In this document: positions 6,897 to 12,101 of the stretch, one piece after another
Layout: each line of letters starts with the position of its first letter
Numbering within the stretch: position 1 is the first letter of the stretch
From: Verrucomicrobiota bacterium
Lineage (GTDB): Bacteria; Verrucomicrobiota; Verrucomicrobiia; Chthoniobacterales; UBA10450
Assembly: GCA_003217965.1 (NCBI GenBank)
Contig: QHNB01000207.1
Coordinates: 1 to 12,101 of the forward strand
Direction: 5' to 3'
Length of the DNA: 12,101 nucleotides
Notes under the pieces: model-generated
Seen by the model: only the letters and a program-made list of their open reading frames with translations
Databases searched by the model: none
What the model was told of the DNA's origin: nothing
Program-made: the position numbers and the translations under genes

Positions 6897-8626
6897 CTCG
6901 CTCGATCTGCGCTTACCTGCGGTCGAAGTCGCTCGAACATCGCTTCGAGTTGGCTGATCCGATCAATTATAGGCTGATGCCGTTGGCGCTGGGCCGCGCA
7001 AAAGGCTGCCAGGGGCTGAAAGGCTGTGCTGATTTCCCAATAAAAAACATTAATCGCGTGTGTGATTTGCTCTTCGATTGCACGGAGGAGTTCACCCCGT
7101 TTCGCCTCCATCTGCTCGGCATAGGTTTGCAAAATTTTCCGCCGCTGCCGTTGCGCCAGCAAAGTGCCGACAATCGCTGCTGAAACGGCCAGGACCCCGG
7201 TGACATCGGCGATCGCGGCGCTGCTCATGGCGTCAATGACCTTGACAAGTCCGCCATCTGCGGCCACGCCCGCCGGTATGCGCAAACGCTTGGACGTTTC
7301 ACGGAAAATGATCCCGAGTTGCTCCTCGATCGCGGGACCGCCGATCCGCTCCGCCAGCGCCAGCTGAATTGCTTGAAGCAGTTCGCGCCGCTGCCGGGCA
7401 AAATCTGGCGGGATGCGGGGTGCCTGTGATTTCGCGTCACGACCAAATTGGGTGTCGATCATATCTTGCAACTGCGGCCAAATACCGCGCAGATCAGTCT
7501 CGAGCAATTGCACCGCGTATTCGATTTGAGGCTGCACCAGCTGGCGCAACTTTGCTTCCATTTCGGCTTGGAAATCGCGCTGCCAATCGTACGGCCGCCA
7601 GATCATTTTTATGGTCACCCAAAATGTCAGCCGTCGTTCCAGCAGACGCGTGCCTTGATTACTGCACTCCCGGCAAGCGTGGTCGATCCCACGTAGAAAG
7701 CCATGCACTTGGCGAAACGTTTGGTCTTGGCGCGATTGCAAGAAACGCGTGATGCGATCGAGCCGTTCTTCATCGCGCTCGATCGTGCGGAATGCCTCGC
7801 GGATCTGAGATGCGATCTCACCCAACACGATTTGCCCGGTCTGCCACGCCGATTTCAACTTCAACATCCCTGCGCTCGAATCCGTGACGATGCGATTAAT
7901 CTGTTCCTCGAGCGGAGCAAATTGACTTTCCTGCCAGAGCCTTTCGCTGTCAGCGTTCTTCGTCCGTGCCAGCAGAGCCTGGCGAGCGGAAACAGCGAAA
8001 ATAGCGGGAGCGAATCCGAGGCGCTGTAAAGCCGTGTCCTCAAGGTGGCGCTGGATCACTGCAACCTCAGCGGGGTCGCGCAGGTCGGCTTGTTGCAAAA
8101 CAAAAATGGTGTTTTTCAGCCATCGCTGCTGGACGAGGCCGAGAAAATCCCAGGCTGATTGCGTCCAGGGATTGATGACCGAGAAAACAAAAAGCACCAG
8201 GTCGGCACGCGGCACAAATTGCTCGGTGATTCGTTGATGCTCGCTCACCATGGTATTTGTTCCAGGTGTATCGACGATATTAAAGTCCTGGAGAAAATTG
8301 ATCGGCAAATAGCGCTCGACTAACTGAGGCGAGACGTCGACGGTCTTCTCTTCTTTGCCATAACGAAAAATACAGATTTTGTCCGTGGCCGGCAGAACGT
8401 CGGCTTTTACGAATTCTCGCCCGAAAAGTGCATTCAAAAGCGAGGATTTGCCGGATTTGACTTCGCCGACGACGACAAAAAGCAATGGCTCGCGGATATT
8501 TGCAAGCAGCCCGTGCAGAGTGTCGGCGGTGGTGGCGTCTTGTTTGATTTCGGCCACCAAGCGTAACAATCCGATCAGTGCAGCTTCGACATCAGTGCGG
8601 AGCTGCAGGAAATGATCGGCAATCAT
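6893..8626 (-). CDS. Bacterial dynamin-like GTPase
   Basis: This is a 577-residue dynamin-superfamily protein likely to bind and remodel the membrane. The GTPase domain (about 45-250) has the P-loop GEVKSGKSS (54-62), a G2 threonine in PATDK (79-83) and G3 DTPG (119-122). The G4 position reads LQQADL (177-182) instead of the usual T/NKxD, with AVSAR (211-215) in the G5 position. A long helical stalk follows (about 255-455). A small hydrophobic helix pair, AMSSAAIADVTGVLAVSAAIVGTLL (466-490), is the likely paddle or membrane-contact segment, and a further helical bundle runs to the C-terminus. Bacterial dynamins have roles in membrane repair, cytokinesis and vesicle formation; the role here is unknown. 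ATG 8626 has a strong GGAGGT site four bases upstream and overlaps the deacetylase TGA by 4 nt (ATGA), so the two are co-translated. Confidence 0.88.
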   Translation of the reverse strand: MIADHFLQLRTDVEAALIGLLRLVAEIKQDATTADTLHGLLANIREPLLFVVVGEVKSGKSSLLNALFGREFVKADVLPATDKICIFRYGKEEKTVDVSPQLVERYLPINFLQDFNIVDTPGTNTMVSEHQRITEQFVPRADLVLFVFSVINPWTQSAWDFLGLVQQRWLKNTIFVLQQADLRDPAEVAVIQRHLEDTALQRLGFAPAIFAVSARQALLARTKNADSERLWQESQFAPLEEQINRIVTDSSAGMLKLKSAWQTGQIVLGEIASQIREAFRTIERDEERLDRITRFLQSRQDQTFRQVHGFLRGIDHACRECSNQGTRLLERRLTFWVTIKMIWRPYDWQRDFQAEMEAKLRQLVQPQIEYAVQLLETDLRGIWPQLQDMIDTQFGRDAKSQAPRIPPDFARQRRELLQAIQLALAERIGGPAIEEQLGIIFRETSKRLRIPAGVAADGGLVKVIDAMSSAAIADVTGVLAVSAAIVGTLLAQRQRRKILQTYAEQMEAKRGELLRAIEEQITHAINVFYWEISTAFQPLAAFCAAQRQRHQPIIDRISQLEAMFERLRPQVSADRAS

Positions 8627-9348
8627 TCTAACCTCCGCGCCATGTGCAAGAGCTCTGAAACGGTGACAAACTTGAATCCCTTGGCTTCGAGCTCGCTTAA
8701 CGTTGTCGGCATGGCTTCAATCGTTCCCGGGTGAATATCATGTGAGAGAACAATTGAACCGGGTCGCGTTTCTTTCACAATTCGGTTCGTCACAACGGTG
8801 GGCCCAGGTCGTTTCCAGTCATAGGGGTCAACGTCCCAGAGCACAATTTCGTAGCCGAGTTCGTCGTGGATGAAGTGTTTTTGCCGTGCGGTAAGCGAGC
8901 CGTAGGGCGGTCGAAGCAATACCGGTCGTGCACCAATTGCCCCGCTGATCGCTTCCTCAGTCCGCTTGATCTGACTACGGACATTTTCGTCTGATATTTT
9001 GGCTAGGTTGGGATGGGACCAGCTGTGGTTTCCAATTTCATGACCTTCGCGAGCCGCACGTTTTACGATCTCGGGATGTTGCGCGACGTTTTCACCGATG
9101 ACAAAAAAGGTGACGTGGATGTGACGTTGCGCTAGCAGATCGAGCAGACGCGGTGTTAGTTTTTCACTCGGGCCATCGTCGAACGTTAGGGCGATGTAGG
9201 GTCCATCCACCGGCACGGAGCTGACCGTGATCTTTGGCTCCGGCGGTGTTGGAATCGGCGTAGGTTTTTCCGTTGGCGATGCGGATTCCTGAGCGAGAGC
9301 AACGGACACCAGGAGAAGCGCAGAGCTGATGCAAAAGAATCGAAGCAT
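8623..9348 (-). CDS. Secreted polysaccharide deacetylase (NodB domain, carbohydrate esterase family 4)
   Basis: This 241-residue exported enzyme should remove N- or O-acetyl groups from peptidoglycan or another polysaccharide in the envelope. Residues 1-19 are a signal peptide (LRFF, then a hydrophobic SSALLLVSVALA, then Q). A Pro/Thr-rich linker (25-38) follows, then a full NodB domain. Its motifs are TFDDGP (55-60, catalytic base Asp57 and metal Asp58), NHSWSH (107-112, metal His108 and His112), RPPYG (146-150), WDVDPYDW (171-178) and LSHDIH (201-206, catalytic His). All metal and catalytic residues are present, so activity is expected. It is the first gene of a two-gene unit with the dynamin-like GTPase (ATGA overlap). 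The spacer upstream, shared with the divergent sensor kinase, must hold its promoter. Confidence 0.93.
   Translation of the reverse strand: MLRFFCISSALLLVSVALAQESASPTEKPTPIPTPPEPKITVSSVPVDGPYIALTFDDGPSEKLTPRLLDLLAQRHIHVTFFVIGENVAQHPEIVKRAAREGHEIGNHSWSHPNLAKISDENVRSQIKRTEEAISGAIGARPVLLRPPYGSLTARQKHFIHDELGYEIVLWDVDPYDWKRPGPTVVTNRIVKETRPGSIVLSHDIHPGTIEAMPTTLSELEAKGFKFVTVSELLHMARRLE
8631..8636 (-). promoter_or_regulatory. Ribosome binding site of the dynamin-like gene
   Basis: GGAGGT on the minus strand (ACCTCC on plus) ends four bases before ATG 8626 and lies inside the 3' end of the deacetylase gene. It is the best Shine-Dalgarno site I see in the window and fixes the start of the GTPase. It suggests that the GTPase can be initiated efficiently as well as by coupling. 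Confidence 0.75.
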
Positions 9349-9554
9349 GGAAGGTAAACGCGAAAGAGTGCCGTTATTTACGCGAGCTGTTTGTCAAAGC
9401 AAGAACCCGGCCGGGAATTAGCATGCGCACGGAAGGGTAACCCCAGCCCCGAATTTGGCAATTATCCTGCTCCCTCAGCCAGTAAGATCGTTGTTCGGGG
9501 GCTTGGAACGGGACGTCGACGCCCAGACCACCGTACCGGCGCGAATCTCGATGA
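9349..9554. other. Divergent intergenic spacer
   Basis: This 206-nt spacer separates the divergent deacetylase and hybrid kinase genes and should contain both promoters. It holds a perfect 10-bp palindrome CCCGGCCGGG (9406-9415), the sigma-54-like element listed separately, and a TTGACA on the minus strand (9392-9397) with no well-spaced -10. No small ORF or RNA gene is evident. Confidence 0.6.
9455..9471 (+). promoter_or_regulatory. Sigma-54-like -24/-12 promoter element
   Basis: The element TTGGCA-N7-TGCT has the invariant GG (9457-9458) and GC (9469-9470) exactly 10 bases apart, as sigma-54 (RpoN) promoters require. It keeps TGGCA of the -24 box and TGCT of the -12 box, although the C and G after TGGCA and the first T of TTGC are not conserved. 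Transcription would begin near 9482, leaving a leader of about 73 nt before the kinase ATG at 9555. The match is by eye, and no enhancer-binding-protein site is identified. Confidence 0.35.
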
Positions 9555-11462
9555 ATGAAGATTCTCCTTGTCGAAGACCAGGACGATAGCCGTCAAACGC
9601 TGCGTAAACTGATCGAATTGCGGGGACATGAGGTCGTGGCGGTCGCCACGGCGGAGGAAGCGGAGCGGGCCTTAGCCGAGACGAATTTCCCCCTTCTGAT
9701 CCTCGATTGGATGCTTCCGGGAAAAAGCGGGATCGACCTCTGCCGCGAACTTCGACTGCGCTCTGATGGTGACGAAATGTTCATTCTGCTCGTGACCGCG
9801 AAGGGCGATCGCGAGGATCTCGAACAAGCATTGGAGGCGGGTGCGAACGACTATTTGACCAAGCCGATTGATCTTTCTCGCTTGAATGTCCGCCTGTCTG
9901 TCGCCGAGAGGCAGATTCGCAGTCTGATCGAACGCAATCAGGCGCGGCGCGAGTTGCAGGAGTCGGCGCGAACCATGACCAATATTCTCGAGAACACGGC
10001 AGACGGCTTCGTGGCCTTAGATGCTTCGGGACGCTTTACCTATTTGAATCCGGGAGCGGAATCATTGCTTTGTCGCTCACGCGATGAAGTAATCGGGCAG
10101 AAAGTTTGGGAAAAGTTTCCAGAATTTTGCGGTAGCCCGTTTGAAAAAAATTATCGGCACGTCCTGGAAAGGCAGGAATCGATCGAGTTCGAGACGTGCG
10201 ATCCGACAGGCCGGAAATGGTTTGAAGTGCACGCATACCCAAGCGGGGGCGGCGTATCGGCCCTTTTTCGCGACGTGACCGAGCGCAAGCGGACAGAAGA
10301 AGATCGATTAACTACCGGCAAGTTAGAATCGCTTGGGACATTGGCCGGCGGCATTGCCCATGACCTGAATAATATCCTCACCGTCATCTCCGGTAACATC
10401 GGCCTTGCTCAGTTCGAGGCTCCAGCCAACGACGAAGATTTGGTGGCTTGCTTGGCAAAAGCGGGGGAGGCGGCAAAGCAGGCCGCACACCTGTCTAGTC
10501 AACTGCTAACGTTCTCGAAAGGTGGCGCGCCGGTAAAAAAAGTCGTCGCGCTTGCCGGGCTGCTTACCAAAGCCGCAAATTTCTCCCTGCATGGATCTAG
10601 TTTGCGAGCGGAGATTGAAACCCCACCTGATCTCTGGCGGGCCGAAGTCGATTCAGTCCAAATTGAGCAAGTGATCAACGCTTTGATGATCAATGCCCGT
10701 GAGGCAATGCCATCCGGCGGTACCGTCCTGATTACCGCTCGCAATATCCAACTGGAGAATAAAGCAGGGGTGCTCTTGCCGGAGGGGCGCTACGTGAAGG
10801 TAACGGTTGCAGACCAGGGCTCTGGCGTTCCTGATAGCATTGCGACAAAAATTTTCGATCCTTATTTCACAACAAAACCGGCGAGCAGCGGACTCGGGTT
10901 GCCGATCAGTTTCTCAATCATCAAGAAGCACGGCGGGTTATTGCATCTGGAAAATTCGTCACCAGCGGGCGCGGTCTTCGCCTTCTACTTGCCCACAACT
11001 AAGGCGGAGGTGACTGAGCTGACGGAAACCAGCGCCGGCGCACCCTCACCCTACGAGAATCAACGAATTCTCGTGATGGACGATGAAGAGGGAATTCGCG
11101 ATCTCACCTCCCAGTTGCTCATCTCACTCGGCTACCATGTCACGGCGGTAGCCAATGGCATGGAGGCGGTGAAAGCGTATCAAGATGCAATGGAGCGAGG
11201 CAAAAATTTTCACGCCGTGATCCTCGACGCAACTATTCGCGGTGGGATGGGTGGTCTGGCTACGATCGAGCGCCTGCGCAGCCTGGACCCGCACGTAACC
11301 GCCATTATCTGCAGCGGCTATTCGGATGAAGCTGCCCTCGCGGGCTTCCTGCAATACGGTTTTCGAGGGGCTTTGCCGAAACCCTTTACGCGAAGCGATT
11401 TGGCCGATGCCTTGGAACGCGCCTTGATGGCGGCGGAAAATGAGCCGGTTTTGGCCAGTTAA
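9555..11462 (+). CDS. Hybrid sensor histidine kinase: REC-PAS-HisKA-HATPase-REC
   Basis: This 635-residue cytoplasmic signalling protein has no transmembrane segment. The N-terminal receiver (1-120) has acidic Glu7/Asp8, phosphoacceptor Asp51 in LILDWMLPG, Thr81 and Lys103 in LTKPID. A linking helix (115-145) leads to a PAS domain (about 140-245; NILENTADGFVALD, then FRDVTERK). The dimerisation helix carries phosphorylatable His269 in GGIAHDLNNIL, an NtrB-like H-box. The ATPase domain has the N-box INALMINAREAM (374-385), VADQGSGVP (418-426), IFDPYFTTKP (433-442) and SSGLGLPIS (444-452). The C-terminal receiver (503-625) has Asp508/Asp509, phosphoacceptor Asp558 in VILDATIRGG, CSGYS and Lys609 in LPKPF. 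Input must come from another kinase or a PAS ligand. No DNA-binding output domain is present, so the partner lies elsewhere. It may follow a sigma-54-like promoter. Confidence 0.93.
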   Translation: MKILLVEDQDDSRQTLRKLIELRGHEVVAVATAEEAERALAETNFPLLILDWMLPGKSGIDLCRELRLRSDGDEMFILLVTAKGDREDLEQALEAGANDYLTKPIDLSRLNVRLSVAERQIRSLIERNQARRELQESARTMTNILENTADGFVALDASGRFTYLNPGAESLLCRSRDEVIGQKVWEKFPEFCGSPFEKNYRHVLERQESIEFETCDPTGRKWFEVHAYPSGGGVSALFRDVTERKRTEEDRLTTGKLESLGTLAGGIAHDLNNILTVISGNIGLAQFEAPANDEDLVACLAKAGEAAKQAAHLSSQLLTFSKGGAPVKKVVALAGLLTKAANFSLHGSSLRAEIETPPDLWRAEVDSVQIEQVINALMINAREAMPSGGTVLITARNIQLENKAGVLLPEGRYVKVTVADQGSGVPDSIATKIFDPYFTTKPASSGLGLPISFSIIKKHGGLLHLENSSPAGAVFAFYLPTTKAEVTELTETSAGAPSPYENQRILVMDDEEGIRDLTSQLLISLGYHVTAVANGMEAVKAYQDAMERGKNFHAVILDATIRGGMGGLATIERLRSLDPHVTAIICSGYSDEAALAGFLQYGFRGALPKPFTRSDLADALERALMAAENEPVLAS

Positions 11463-11896
11463 CTCTTTCGCAACTTTTCGATCGCGGCGATAAAAGCTTC
11501 CGCCCCGCCTTCCATGTAGCCGAGTTCGCCAATCTTTTGCCCATCGGCATTGAGCACAACGATAGTCGGGAACCCCTCAATCCGATATTGACTAGCAAGC
11601 TGCATATTCTGCTTTTTTACCTCTTGTGTCTGAGGCTTTGCTCTGGGAAAATCGAGTTCAACAAGGACAAGATTCTTTGCGGCGTAATCTTGAAATTGCG
11701 GCTTCGAGAATACTTCCGCCTTTAACCGTTTGCACCAGCCGCACCAATCCGATCCAGTAAAATCAAGCAGCAGAAATTTGTTATCCGACTTGGCTTTGGT
11801 TTTGGCTTCATCGTAGTTCGTCAGCCAGTTAGAGTCTGCTCGGACAAAAGCCGCCGAAAGAAAGACGATCGTGCCAACGAGAAGCAATCTTTTCAC
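11459..11896 (-). CDS. Exported thioredoxin-like protein with CGWC active site
   Basis: This protein of about 145 residues has a signal peptide (VKRLLLVGTIVFLSAAFVRA, probable cleavage after Ala20) and a thioredoxin fold. FLLLDFTGSDWCGWCKRL (41-58) carries the redox-active Cys52 and Cys55. The charged helix continues into EVFSKPQF, and the cis-proline motif is GFPTIVVLN (108-116, Pro110). TGSDWCGWC resembles the thioredoxin_7/DUF255-like periplasmic family that acts in disulfide reduction or cytochrome maturation; its partner is unknown. GTG 11896 is preferred because it puts the signal peptide at the N-terminus. The frame is open to an ATG at 11944, but that would add 16 polar residues before it. 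Its TAA overlaps the kinase TAA in the palindromic TTAA (11459-11462). The four-cysteine secreted protein in this window is a conceivable but unsupported client. Confidence 0.87.
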   Translation of the reverse strand: MKRLLLVGTIVFLSAAFVRADSNWLTNYDEAKTKAKSDNKFLLLDFTGSDWCGWCKRLKAEVFSKPQFQDYAAKNLVLVELDFPRAKPQTQEVKKQNMQLASQYRIEGFPTIVVLNADGQKIGELGYMEGGAEAFIAAIEKLRKS

Positions 11897-11950
11897 ACCG
11901 CAACCGTCCGCTCGGGACTCGGTTTGCGCAAGCCCGCTGGCCAAGGTACG

Positions 11951-11985
11951 GAAAAGAGCCGGACGCGCTCGGGCGCCTCGGGCTC
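11951..11985 (-). terminator. Candidate terminator after the SWIB-domain gene
   Basis: On the minus strand GAGCC (11985-11981) pairs with GGCTC (11960-11956) and is followed by TTTTC. The 20-nt loop contains a second small GCGC-CCGA-GCGC stem. It lies in the 113-nt gap downstream of the SWIB gene and before the thioredoxin-like gene. The T run is short and the outer stem is only 5 bp, so support is modest. Confidence 0.33.
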
Positions 11986-12009
11986 GTAGTTAAAATTTTG
12001 GTAGGAAAA

Positions 12010-12101
12010 TTACCTGATGTGCCCGGAGACCAGCTTGGTCATCTCGAACATGCTGACTTGGCTTTTGCCATTGAATACGGGGCGAAGCGAATCGTCAGCG
12101 T
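12010..12101 (-). CDS. SWIB/MDM2-domain protein, C-terminal end
   Basis: Only the last 30 codons are in the window, ending at TAA 12012-12010. They read DDSLRPVFNGKSQVSMFEM followed by TKLVSGHIR. This matches the end of the SWIB domain (D..L..VF..K..V.MFEMTKLVS.H). Bacterial SWIB proteins are small, are common in Chlamydiae and Verrucomicrobia, and are thought to bind DNA or act in chromatin-like condensation, often fused or adjacent to topoisomerase. The gene continues beyond the right edge. The motif match is strong although the piece is short, and it is a useful clue to the lineage. Confidence 0.75.
   Translation of the reverse strand, partial: ADDSLRPVFNGKSQVSMFEMTKLVSGHIR

Noticed and set aside
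7369..7752. Plus-strand frame of 127 codons opposite the dynamin gene.
   Set aside because: The dynamin coding frame is supported by GTPase motifs and a strong ribosome site; this is its shadow.
9375..9397. TTGACA on the minus strand (9392-9397) with TAAATA (9375-9380) as a promoter for the deacetylase.
   Set aside because: The boxes are only 11 nt apart, too close for a sigma-70 promoter, and nothing -10-like lies at 16-18 nt.
9406..9415. Perfect palindrome CCCGGCCGGG in the divergent spacer as an operator or terminator.
   Set aside because: It is short, made only of G and C, has no T run and no repeat partner. It could be chance in GC-rich DNA.
1..12101. Possible defence island, prophage, CRISPR or mobile element.
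   Set aside because: No repeats, integrase, transposase, cas genes or tRNA-flanked insertion were seen. A dynamin-like gene alone does not make a defence system.

Overview
The window is ordinary bacterial chromosome with moderately high GC and dense coding. It looks like a member of the Verrucomicrobia, perhaps a soil Chthoniobacterales-type lineage. The evidence for this is indirect: a chromosomal SWIB-domain gene at the right edge (SWIB is typical of Chlamydiae and Verrucomicrobia among bacteria), weak or absent Shine-Dalgarno sites at most starts, several GTG/TTG starts, and many small secreted proteins. I see no phage, IS element, CRISPR array, tRNA or rRNA. Assignments rest on motifs read by eye.

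Left part (1-5957): a partial lipid A-type acyltransferase runs leftwards off the edge, divergent from a tight rightward gene string. The string holds a tandem-domain GT2 glycosyltransferase, an RmlC-like cupin, a class I SAM methyltransferase, panC and nadB. Gaps are 10 and 8 nt, followed by overlaps of 23 and 4 nt, so these are probably one transcript joining surface-glycan genes to pantothenate and NAD synthesis. nadB is broken: just after the GLHGA motif about 75 nt are missing, including the conserved NRxASNSLLE flavin-binding segment, and the rest of the protein continues in another frame.

Middle (6069-9348): a secreted four-cysteine protein with a double-psi-barrel-like C-terminal region is followed, tail to tail, by a leftward two-gene unit. 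In transcription order this unit is a secreted NodB-type polysaccharide deacetylase and then a bacterial dynamin-like GTPase. The two share an ATGA stop/start overlap, and the GTPase has a strong GGAGGT ribosome site.

Right part (9349-12101): a 206-nt divergent spacer carries a sigma-54-like -24/-12 element ahead of a REC-PAS-histidine kinase-REC hybrid regulator. Next come a convergent exported thioredoxin-like protein with a CGWC active site and the C-terminal end of a SWIB protein. Both convergent gene pairs in the window overlap at their stop codons.

I found no clear new multi-gene system. The points most worth checking are the nadB lesion, the deacetylase-dynamin coupling, the degenerate second glycosyltransferase domain and the sigma-54-like site.
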